Shown here piece by piece: positions 11,117 through 21,099 of a stretch of 64,000 bases of DNA (position 1 is its first letter; the number at the start of each line of letters is the position of its first letter). Where the stretch lies: NCBI GenBank assembly GCA_020744425.1, contig JAGMUV010000017.1:868001-932000 (forward strand), in the 5' to 3' direction. Below the pieces are notes generated by a model. It ran no database searches and was not told the origin of the DNA. It worked only from the letters and a program-made list of their open reading frames with translations. The stretch comes from Dactylonectria macrodidyma (lineage: Eukaryota > Ascomycota > Sordariomycetes > Hypocreales > Nectriaceae). Both the position numbers and the translations under genes were made by a program.

Positions 11117-13007
11117 TCATTTGCCCGCCTCCAATCCTTGACTCCCTACCGCTGGGACCCCTTCGACCGCCACAAAGTCAAGTGGGCCAGTGTACCGCGT
11201 TCGGCCGTAACAAAACCAAACCACTACTGCCAATACAAACACAGCACCTACGATTGTCGATGCATAATTCCTATAGATAGTTCAGCGGCTGTATCTCGCA
11301 TCGAGGTTACAAGTTGAATACTCACATCAAGGCTGCTGAGACCGGATGGTAGACGGGGAAGGACATGAACAAAATCATGAAGCACCCGAAAAGAAAACCG
11401 ATAAGATGAACGATTGGACTAAGTCGCCCAAGGTTGAATGGACCTTTAGCAAGATCTTTTTTCCAAATTGTGTAAAAGATATTCACACCAATTGGAAAGA
11501 CGTATGATAGTTGAAACGACACCAGGACGCCGGCCATGATGCCATAGAATGCAGTGGTGTTCCAGATGTAGATCATGAAAACTGCGATGGAGGGCAAAAC
11601 CAAGACCATGTTGGCGAGAATAGGCACGTTCCAACGAGGGTGCAGCTTTGCGAAAGCGGGAGGGAGCATGTTGTCGCGCCCCATTGACCAGATGGCTCGG
11701 GCTGCAGCCCCCCATAGATCGAATCCAGCAGCCATGGCCACAGAAGAGCTGAGGCAATTCAGAAAGACGGAAACACCGACGTTGCCCGTGCTGTTGATCA
11801 AGACCTGAGTGAAAGGGCTCATGAGGCCGATTGGTGAACCTAGTACTGCGTCGGCGTCGCCGATGCAGAAGAGGACTGTGATGATGAAGGGGAGAGTCAT
11901 AATTGATGTTGCTCCAGCTTGTAGGACCACTGATTGAAAGGTGGGTGTCAGCAGGCTATTAGTTAGCAGTGCGTCGGAATCATAACTCACTGGCTCTCGG
12001 AACATAGACGCTCGCATTGGGAATTTCTTCGCTGAAATGGGTTGCTGTGTCGAGAGAAAAGTACGCATAAAGAGCAGCAAGGAGAGAGATGCTCCATGAC
12101 ACGAAGTCGCTATCCCAGCCTGTGCCATTCTGGAAGTGCGTAAAGACAAAATCGGCATCGTGTTTGTCCTTGGTCGTGCCAGCTAAGACGCCAATGACGA
12201 TGAAGTAGCCGACAACATGGATTACAAGAACTAGAAGGTTAAGAGCGTTAGCTAAGGGAATATGGTTGGCGACGGAAGGACGAGCGTACTCGCTGTGTTC
12301 ATGTGATGGAGAGTATTGACGGCCAGGACGTTGACCAAGATCCACGCAACCATACACGCAATGCATATCTAGAGACAAGTAAGTAATGAACCAAACGAGG
12401 CATGTCACCTTTAACTCACCAAGAAAGCATGCCATGTTTTGGGCTCGTATGCTTGCGAGACCGCGACGTACGACTGGATTTGGACAGCCACGCCCATGCC
12501 ACAACTGATGGCACCCAACCAACTTCCGCACAGCCCGCACCAAGCAGTGATCCAGCTCTTTGTGATCGAAAGTCAGATTGCATGAAAAGAAGTTAAGCGG
12601 CGAGTCTACTTACCAGAGCAGGGGCATATTTCCTCGGAGCAAGATTAGCAACCCAGACATATTGTCCTCCAGCAGAAGGCCACATGCTAGCGAATTCTGC
12701 CAAAGCACAAGCCATGCAAGTGATTCCTATGGACACAAAGACCCAGCCCCAGAGGAGGCCAACCGGCCCGCCTCCTGTCAGGCCCTGGGCGATGGAAGCA
12801 GTCCATCCCTCCCACTGTAATCGGAAAAGTCAGAACGTACTTTGGATTCATATGAGAGTCCTGACTTACTGCGCCGGATGTGCAGACGGCAATGCCAAAG
12901 GCAGTCCAGAAGTTGAATCTCTTCTTCACGGTGACGGTCTGCTGGGGCTCCACGTTGGACGGAGTCTGGGCCAGACTGATGTCTGACTTTTTGTCGGATG
13001 TAGACAT
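11117..13007 (-). CDS. APC-family amino acid / choline / GABA-type permease
   Basis: Seven exons, 12870-13007, 12614-12814, 12420-12557, 12290-12368, 11991-12230, 11326-11929 and 11117-11270, give 517 aa with consistent phases. About 12 hydrophobic segments are visible. AFGIAVCTSG, the long second segment ending in FASMWPSAGGQYVWVA, and FSLDTATHFSEEI are hallmarks of the fungal amino acid/choline transporter branch of the APC superfamily. The last exon encodes NYASTIVGAVFVLAVVVWF and the tail RTRYTGPLDF typical of this branch; the frame also reaches a stop soon after exon 6, which would remove the final membrane span. Expected role: proton-coupled uptake of an amino acid, GABA, choline or polyamine across the plasma membrane. 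Next to an amine oxidase, the substrate may be an amine. Confidence 0.88.
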
Positions 13008-14234
13008 TTCGGAACAAGTTCACTGAGTTACCGTGTCTTGAGGGAGAAATCAGCTATAGGTTGGAGGGGGCGACCGTGTGGATGGCTCAGAGTCTTATAG
13101 GCGTGCAGGGCACGTAGGCCAGAAGGAACAAGACGGATTAGCCTCACCACACCGTTGCACCGAACAGTAATGAGGTGTAGGGACTTCTGACAGGTCAGTC
13201 CCTCCGCTTAAGCTAGCTGCGGTTCCGGCGGCCGTCGTGCGCCTGGTTATCAGAACCTATCTCAGGCCCCTGTGTCTGGTGGTGGAGCTGGCTGTAGGGG
13301 TCTCCACGTAGGCAAGATAGCTTAGATAGGCGATTAGCCAAGGCTGGGTGCTGGGGTGACAGGCGATCTCGGATGGGTTCTGCGTCACAGGTGGCTGATA
13401 ACATGGCAGCCTGATGCCATCGGAACCATGATGCTGAAGTCGGAAGAAGGATGATGTGAGACAGCGGGTGTGTGGTTCTGGAGAGTCCGGCGGTCTTGCA
13501 AGACGATGGTAACTCTAACTGATACAAGCATATTGGTCTATTTACTTATACGCGGTACGCTAGATGGCGTCCAGACAGCTGGAAAACGTCAAGTCAAGCC
13601 TCATTCAACAACGCCAGCAGCATTCCGACGAAATCCCTCCTGGTGCCAGGTTTACTAAAATCGAGCATGCCACACCTCCGTCGTAGCCGAATGCCACAGT
13701 CAGGTCACGCACCCAGCATTATCGACTAAGGAATTAATCCTCCATCTTGGCCCCAACGCCATGTGCTGGGGGGCGATATGGTGATCCTGGTTAGCGGTAA
13801 AACATGGCTCTCGATGAAGTGCGGGGAAGTGGGTATTCCTTGCGGGGTCAGTGCAATGCAAATGGAGGGAGGGGGACTCTTCGTGGCGAAAGTGTCGACT
13901 CGCGAGTTTGGTTTGGTGTTGAGGGGGGTGTGGGGTTGTTGTTGCGTCTCATCTGGCAGCTTCTTCCGATCGTCCGAGGTTTGAAGACCGTCATCATAGT
14001 CTGGTGTAGCTGTGTGGCCGTCCAGGGGATATCTCCATGCTCATTTCACAAGGACTAGATCATTTGTCTTGCAGAAACAGCCAACTGATCAATTACGCTG
14101 TGCAACATTCATCTTGATGATTCATTTGATTGCGTTGCACATCTACAAGGTTCACATCATTTAGTCTTGATGATTTCATGTATTCGAAGAAATGAGACAA
14201 TGTTATTTCGTGTTTCTACGGAAGGCAAGAAACT
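13008..14234. other. Intergenic region, nothing recognised
   Basis: About 1.2 kb upstream of the permease and downstream of the monooxygenase. Open frames on the plus strand around 13760-14060 are G-rich and lack recognisable motifs. No RNA gene or repeat seen. Confidence 0.5.
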
Positions 14235-15658
14235 TTACATCTTTGCCAAGAGCTTCTTCGGGGGTGGTACATGTCTCCTGGCCTCCGGACTGTAGTCTCC
14301 ACCTGCAGGCAATGAGAGCTCCTGAATCGTGCCAGGCTTGTAGCTCTTGACGTCCGCAGCCAGGTGATCAAAATGCTTCTCAGATTCACTCGCAATGTCA
14401 TACTCAATGACCCAATCAGGGCGCGGCAGATTCAAAATCTCGGGGTGCTTAAGAAGATCAGGGCCGTCCCAGTCCACATTGTGGTAGCCATCTCGAACTG
14501 TGATGGAAGCCATGTGTGTAACGTGTGACCGGTTGAAACGAATCCTCTCAAATACTCGCAGCGCCAAGGGAACGTCTCCTTTAGACCGCTTCAACGCAAT
14601 AGCGAGTGCCACGCCATCCTCCATGGCTTGCGAACCGCCTTGGGCAGAAGTCGGGAGATGACAGTGAGCAGCGTCTCCAATCAGTGTGATTCGCGCCGAA
14701 GGGCTGAGCCACGTCTGTAAGGGATCTCTCCAGACAAGTTTATAGTCGACTAGATTCTTCTCCGGTGTGGCTTTGACAATCTCCACCAAGCTTTGGTCAA
14801 ACTTGCCTTCAGCGAGGCAAGCAAGGACGTCCTCGATTTTCCCAGGGAACGACCAAGACTCGCCAATGTCTTCAGTGTCCTTAATAAAATGTTAGCAAAA
14901 GACCTGCATCCTATTAAGACCAAACCTCTTACCTTATGCGTGAGAACCCAGCCTAGGTCTTTTCCTTTGTTCCACGTATAAACAATCATGTGCAGATCTT
15001 TGGCAACCCAGAGCCGAGTGATGTCTACATTGGGGTCGCAAAAGGGTTTGAGGAACTTGTTTTTCCGATGCTCTTCATTCAAGGTAAAATATGCCCGGAA
15101 GATGGCATACCCACTGTTGACCTTGTTGTCGGGAAGTCCTAGGACTTGAGAACGAGCAATGGAACGAGGACCATCTGCCGCGACGACAACGTCGCCGAAA
15201 ATCTTCTTGCCGCTAGCCGTCTCGATGCCAGGCTTCTCCTGGTCGATGTACTGCTTGACAGTCTCGCCAAACTCAAACTTGACGCCCACTTCCTGTGCAT
15301 AGTCAAGAATGACATTGTGCATCTGCCCACGGTGGCCGGCATACTGTCTCCAGTAATGATGTGGCTCCAGGATCCAGTCTTCTTCCCAAAACAAGGTGCC
15401 GTCTGGCTTGCAGTACTTGAACTTGTCGCCCTGGTTGATGCAGATCTTCATAAGATCACGACCAACGCGGCCATTGTCCCAGTTCTCGATGATCCTGCCG
15501 CCGTTAGGGAAGAAATCGATGATATCTCCGTAAGCCAAGCTTGTTGGATACGTTTCAACAATGGTGGCATTCATTCCCCGCAGACGGCATTCAATCGCGG
15601 CTGTGAGGCCGCCGAAGCCAGCCCCAACGATGAGGACGTGGAGCGGTTCGGTAGACAT
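14235..15658 (-). CDS. FAD-dependent aromatic-ring monooxygenase (salicylate hydroxylase-like)
   Basis: Two exons, 14933-15658 and 14235-14879, give 456 aa. All three class A flavoprotein hydroxylase signatures are present: the N-terminal VIVGAGFGGLTAA (FAD ADP moiety), the central AADGPRS (DG motif), and LIGDAAHCHLPTSAQGGSQA (GD motif). Such enzymes use NAD(P)H and O2 to hydroxylate aromatic or heteroaromatic acids such as salicylate or 6-hydroxynicotinate; similar enzymes also work in polyketide pathways. No signal peptide; cytosolic. The neighbours, a monocarboxylate-type transporter and an EutQ-like cupin, fit a catabolic role. The exact substrate is unknown. Confidence 0.88.
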
Positions 15659-16147
15659 CGCGAAGTTGGTGGTGACTGAATACGACTTTAGAAACGATGA
15701 GTGGCAGAGTAGGTAGATGGCGAAGAGTTAATTGAGACTATGATGATGTATTGCGCTCTTCAAAGGCTATTTTGATCGAGAAGCACGGATGTAGTTGTGA
15801 GTTTGATGATTATCATAAAGGTTCCATAGGATTATCCCGGGTCGGGCCTTTCGCCCGGTGGAAGAAATCATGAAGAAGGAAAACGCGGATGAATATGACC
15901 GTGCCTCCACAAATCGACCTGACGATATCGCAACAGGGCAGTAGATTGGACGCGGAACTCGGAACGGAACGAGCACTGGATAAGAGCATAAGCCACAAGT
16001 GCGGCTCCTCCTGCATTCCCCACACTCTTATCACTAACTAGTCTCGCAATTGTCCAATGGGCATTTGATCCCAAGAGCAAAGGAATAATTCCTGATTGGT
16101 TCTGATCATGCCATCCCTGTCTCGTCTCAAAAACCCCTCCCCTGGAC
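15659..16147. other. Intergenic region
   Basis: 489 bases between the monooxygenase start and the 3' end of the MFS gene, on the same strand. Probably the monooxygenase promoter; no further feature recognised. Confidence 0.5.
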
Positions 16148-17549
16148 CTAAAACCGTTTCCGGCTAACAAACCCCACGCTTATCACGCGGACAGCCACGA
16201 AGCAGCCCAACGCAATGGTGTAGGCCAAGCCCACAAAGATAATCAGGCCGAGGTAGCTATTGTCAGCGGCTTGCAGGATTCGACCGCCAAGTGGGATGCC
16301 AATCAATGACCTGCCAGCACCAAAGGTTAGTCTACTGCTTCCGAAACTAACCAGGGATGGCTAGGTGTAGGGAGGGACTGTCTTACCCAAAGCTGGCAAC
16401 GCTGTAGATGGCTGTGAATGTTTTCCCATAGTCCTCCGTCTTGCACAGCTGTCCGATACAAACAGGCACAAGGCTGATGCCGCTGCCGCTGCCAAGTCCA
16501 AAGAGCACGACAAATGCGGTGAGCCCTGCGATCCTGTGACCCAATGGAAGCCATATTCCTAGCACAGACACGAGACAGAGACTCAATGCCGCGATCTGGG
16601 CATTAAATCGGCCCCATTTGTCCCCCAGCCAGCCGGGGAGCCATCTGCCTATCAATGACCCAACGTTCAGCAGCATCACCATTCGGTAGGCTGTGCCAGT
16701 AGACATGCCATATGACAGAGCATAAGAGGTGATGTATGTCATCGGAATAAATAGTCCCAGCTCAACGAAGAACGCTCCGATGGCGAGGATGATCATCCTG
16801 GGCGTGGTCAAAATGCGAGGATCGGGGAGGAAGCTCGCACTCGAAGTCTTTTGTGGGTGAAGTCGACTCCGCATGAGAGAAACACCCAGCGCAACAAATG
16901 GAACCATAAGCAATGCCATGACTCTCATAGACCATGCAAATCCGATTTTCGGCAAGAGAGCTCCGAGGATTAGAGGCGACACGATGCCGCCGACGCTTCC
17001 ACCCGAGATGGCCACACCCGTAGCTAGGCCACGGCGCCTGAGAAACCAATGCTGAATGGTCCCGATGGCCGACGTAAAGAGCAGACATGTTCCCAAGCTG
17101 CCCAGTATGCCAAAGCACAGGAAAAAGTGCCAGTACTGTTGACAGAAGCCAAGGATGATGTACGTCGCCAGTAATAGGACAGCACCGCAACACGAGAGCG
17201 CCCGTGGGCCTTTGGCATCAAAGACAGGCCCAAGGGGTAATCCGGCGAAGAAGCTAAAGAAGTTATAGAAGCCAAAGATCCAGCCAATGTCGCCGGCTGT
17301 CTCGTCTTTGAGTTGGTGTTGCGAGATCCAGTTTTGGTACACGCCGGCAGAATTCATCATTGAAAGAGCGGCGAAAAAAGAGCAGAAGCATCCAAATAAA
17401 GTCAGCCATGCTCTTTTTCCTCCATCTGGATATTCGTCTTCTGTCTGCTCAGCCAATGTCCCATCTTCGTTGACGGGTTCTCGTACTTGGTCGGCTTCGA
17501 GCGTATGAGGTTGGGCGTCGCCCATGGTGTTATAATTTGTTACAGCCAT
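16148..17549 (-). CDS. MFS transporter, monocarboxylate porter-like
   Basis: Two exons, 16387-17549 and 16148-16310, give 441 aa. The N terminus ends in YPDGGKRAWLTLFGCFC, where the D/E-G-G-x-x-W motif opens TM1 of fungal monocarboxylate-porter-like MFS proteins. The next part has GVYQNWISQHQL, and about 12 transmembrane segments follow, with the loop GPRALSCCGAV and LGDKWGRFNAQIAALS after TM8. The second exon restores the last two helices and ends in FVSRKRF. ATG 17549 is the first in frame; ATG 17525, eight codons on, is an alternative. Expected role: proton-linked transport of a monocarboxylate or related organic acid. It diverges from the cupin gene by 364 bases, so the two may share control. 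Confidence 0.87.
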
Positions 17550-17913
17550 TCGGTCAGTCCCGAAAATGAATAACTCCGTCTTAATTCTTGTTTGATTTAC
17601 CCAAGTTTCTTCTATAGATTCCTGTGGTGGTGTCGGAACAGTTCCTAAATTGTGCCCTGCAGCGGCCTTTACGTGCCTGGTTCCGAAATGGAAGGCCGTG
17701 AACGCCGATTTTGAGCCGAATCCAATCCCCGATTTGGTCCGGGACAATGCGCGATTGGTCGCTAAGATAAAACGGTTCCGAATCCATCTTCCATCACGCA
17801 AGCGACAAGGAGCTTATAATGAACCAAGATTCGGTTGTCCCATGCTCACAATCCTACCGGACTTTGCATCAAACATTCAGCAATCTTATCATCTCCCATC
17901 ACAAGTAGTCATC
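17550..17913. promoter_or_regulatory. Divergent promoter region, MFS transporter / cupin
   Basis: 364 bases between divergent start codons. A TTATAA stretch at about 17815 lies some 95 bases upstream of the cupin ATG and could be its TATA element. Nothing else assigned. Confidence 0.45.
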
Positions 17914-18397
17914 ATGGTTTTCGAGTGGAAAGACGAGGGCAAACTGCACCGCGTTCCGAAGCTGGAGCCCGGCCCTCCCAATGTGTACTTTGGTAAGCGA
18001 CTGTGCATCAGTAAATCTCGGATCGGGTTCAGACTTGCTAACTGTGCACGCAGGCGACATGTTCGCTACGGCTTCCAAGGATGCCGCCAACCCTTTGACC
18101 GGATCGTTTTTTCTCCTAGAGAAGATTGACAGCCGAGAACCTGCTCCTAAGTACGACTACGATGAGAGTGGCGTCGTTCTCAAGGGTGAGTGACAGAACT
18201 TGGCGATTTTCACACTCGATACTGACTGTACCACTTTGTCAGGCGAGCTCCACATCGAGGATGAGGCGGGCAACACTGCCAAGCTGCTGCCCGGTGACAC
18301 TTTCTTTATTCACCGTGGCAGCACCATCCTTTTCACTACCCCGCGATATGCTGTCGCTTACAAGGTTGCCGCCCGCCACGGCCATCTAAAGCTGTAA
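17914..18397 (+). CDS. EutQ-like cupin protein
   Basis: Three exons, 17914-17992, 18054-18185 and 18243-18397, give 121 aa. The single beta-barrel fold is suggested by GELHIEDEAGN, LLPGDTFFIHRGSTI and a final FTTPRYAVAYKV, in the order seen in the EutQ-like cupin family. Length matches stand-alone fungal members. The usual metal-binding histidines of classic cupins are only partly present (one in GELHIED, one in FFIHRG), so catalysis is uncertain; small proteins of this group often accompany amine or aromatic catabolic genes. No signal peptide. It is divergent from the monocarboxylate-type transporter. Confidence 0.8.
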
Positions 18398-19012
18398 CAA
18401 AGCGGTTTTATATCACAATAGATAGTTCTATCAATAGAAGACTTCACATAATAGTTTACCAAGTTTCAGCACATTACGTGCGCGTAATTGTAGCCAACTC
18501 CACATTTATGAGATGATGCGTTGTTTCAGGAACGCAGGTCAAGGTGTTACTCTACATAAATTTCTCGCTAGAACAAACGTCTAGTGACACTAGGGCTATT
18601 GCGCAATACTCTTTGAAACACACTTAGCTCTAAAAAGAAGCGCCTTTATTCATTCATCCATCTTACATCAATAGCTCATCGAGTCTTTCGTCACTGCCAC
18701 GATATGCGAAATTGGGCCTGCTCTAGGGTAGGTGACGTCCCCTTTTCAATCAAAGCGCCCACCTTAGATAGCGTTGACTAAATTGTGATCAACGTTTCTG
18801 GAGGCGCATTCTCTTTGTTTCACGAGAAAGAGATACTGCCTGTCTTCCATTTCATTAGAAACCTCTGGGAAGTTCTAATTAACCCCCATGCTCGGATTCT
18901 GCCGTTTATGGGATCTTATCTGCTGACTAAGTCATGCTGACGGTAAATTTAAAAAAAATTCTGTGCTCCATCAGCCGTCGTACAACTTCATTTCTGTCAT
19001 CAGCCCCCCCGA
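18398..19012. other. Intergenic region
   Basis: 615 bases, AT-rich toward 18930-18960 just ahead of the next gene. No gene or RNA recognised. Confidence 0.5.
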
Positions 19013-20166
19013 ATGCCTTCATCCGAAAGACAAACGAAGAGCCAAGAGAGCCGGCTACGTCGTGCTTTCTTGGCTCTGCCCATCCTTGCACTGTGCGGCA
19101 TCATGGCCAGAGCGTTTGGCATGGCAGAGCCAATTGCCCCGACCCTTGACAACATTCGTGAAGCCTCGCTGTTCGATTGGAACGGTGTCAAAGTGCCTGT
19201 GCGGCGCGGATTCTACGGCATTGGATTGCTAGATGAAATATTTGGACCCATAACCGTTGTCTTTGGGCAACTGCAGTTTTTTGGCGACCAGAGGGCATAT
19301 TGGCAGTCGCTCGTCTTCCTCACCGATTACGCCGGCATGTATGCTATCTTCTTCCTGGAGTCTTTCAGACCATCGAATCGCGGGACGCTGTTCCAATTGT
19401 AGGTTCCCCTCGTTTGGATCTTCATTATGCCGTCTAATCTCGTCGCAGCCCCTCTCCGGTCCTATTTTTGGCACAGCTGGTTCCTATCGGATTCATAGGT
19501 CCCCTCTTCTTTTACCTATCTTACGTTTTTACACCCATTGAGAAGCTTTCATCGCCGAGCTTTCACCTCAGAAATTGGTCCTCATGTGCTGCTGTTCTGC
19601 CAACCATGCTGTTGGCGTATCACTTCCCACATCTGCCTTCGTTCTTCCACACAAACCTGGAAGTTCGCCACTGGTGGAACTGGGTGTGGCAACTGTATCC
19701 AGTATGGGGTTCTCTAGTCATCTTGGTGTTCTCAAAGGTGATACTGCCTTTAGGAGCTCGTGCATCTCTCTATGTCACAACTCAGAAGCCCCAGACCAAA
19801 ACACTAAGGATAACTGTCGGTATCCTGGCTGTGATGAACGTTTCCATCTACTGGTACACATTGTACAACTCGAAGTTCTCTATATCAGAAATGTTCGTCC
19901 CGAAATACTTTTTCGACAAACCAGCAGAAGCGGATGTTTCACTTCGCACGATTATCCAGTACGACTATCTTTGCACCTTCCTAGCAGGATATTTGTGGCT
20001 GGGGCTTCATTTTCGGGACCTTCAAGTTGCTGGAATCTGCAAGGTACGCTTTGTCAGGACTGTTTGCATCGCAGCCATTATTAGCGGGCTCTTCAGTCCT
20101 GGAACGTTCCTACTTTTGGCATGGCTGGCTCGGGAGGAGCTTTTGGCTTCGATAAAAGACGAGTAG
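19013..20166 (+). CDS. Polytopic membrane protein of unknown function
   Basis: Two exons, 19013-19398 and 19449-20166, give 367 aa. About eight hydrophobic segments are visible, starting with RRAFLALPILALCGIMARAF, then FLTDYAGMYAIFFLES and LVPIGFIGPLFFYLSYVF. I recognise the general type: fungal integral membrane proteins with a conserved FLTDYAG-like stretch followed by an ES-R pair, often found near secondary-metabolism genes. I cannot name a function. Membrane-bound terpene cyclases of fungi have a comparable size and helix count, so an enzyme is possible but unsupported. It lies at the right end of the amine/aromatic gene run, transcribed away from it. Confidence 0.75.
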
Positions 20167-20922
20167 GAAAGAAGCAGATATTCTGGTTAATTAAGTAAGG
20201 ATAACTATAAAGATGTCTAAATCAAATATTATAAGGTTAAAGTTTAATAAGGAAGAAGGCATAATTAATTCTCTCTAAGTCAGGGTAGTCTCTGACTTTT
20301 ATATCAGATGGCCACATCAGCTGCGGCCGGCTCTTTCCTAGCTAGGCGATCAACATCAGCAGCCGTAGCCATAGTCATCGCAGCTATCTAGGTCAGCCAG
20401 GCCCAGGTCCTAGCCGCCGTCATCTTCATAAGAAAGGCCAGTCCTGTAGCTGTAGGGGCATGGATCGCAGTCTCGGTCGCGGTCATGGTCACAGCTAGCT
20501 AGCTATAACGGCTGCAGGGTCCCGCTACAGAAGGTCTGTTGGGACCGTCAGGTCTGACGGTCGGCCGGGCGGGCTGTTGGGAGGTTGGTTGGCTAGAAAG
20601 AAGGAAGGAATAATAGGCTGTTGGGCTGTCTCCTGACCGGGCTTGGTTGCGGCTGCTTGGTTAATGGCGGCGGCTTTGGTAATCTAATTGCTACTATACG
20701 TTATAGTATCTAAGTAAGATGTAATGGCTTGAAATACTGGCCAGAAAAGCAGGAATTGGGCCCTTTTATATAAACTAGTCTATCAAGTTAGGAAAACCTA
20801 AAAAAATCTTGGTATTACTACTAAATGACTTTAATAATAAGGATATAAATAAAATGCAATAGCTAGCTTAGCTAGCAGCTGGGAAGGTCTCGTCCCTTCT
20901 AACAGCTTAGTTTTAAAGGTGC

Positions 20923-20960
<38 letters not shown>

Positions 20961-21099
20961 CCCAAAAAATAAAGAAACATCTGACAAGTTTCCTTGTAAT
21001 ATGTCACTCCTTGGAACCCCTTGGTATTGAATCCTTGGCCTAATTCACCCAACCCCGCTTCAATGCGTATAGCGATCCTAGAAACCTTCTTAATAGTCA
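20167..21099. repeat. Low-complexity spacer with poly-T tract
   Basis: About 930 bases with no gene. Very TA-rich from 20190 to 20280. A patch with repeated CTAG/GCTAGC words runs from 20330 to 20520. An uninterrupted run of 28 T at 20926-20953 is followed directly by a run of A. It may be a mutated transposon remnant; no inverted repeats or reading frame were recognised. Confidence 0.5.

Noticed and set aside
1718..20166. Classical secondary-metabolite cluster
   Set aside because: No polyketide synthase, peptide synthetase, prenyltransferase or recognised terpene synthase is present in the window.
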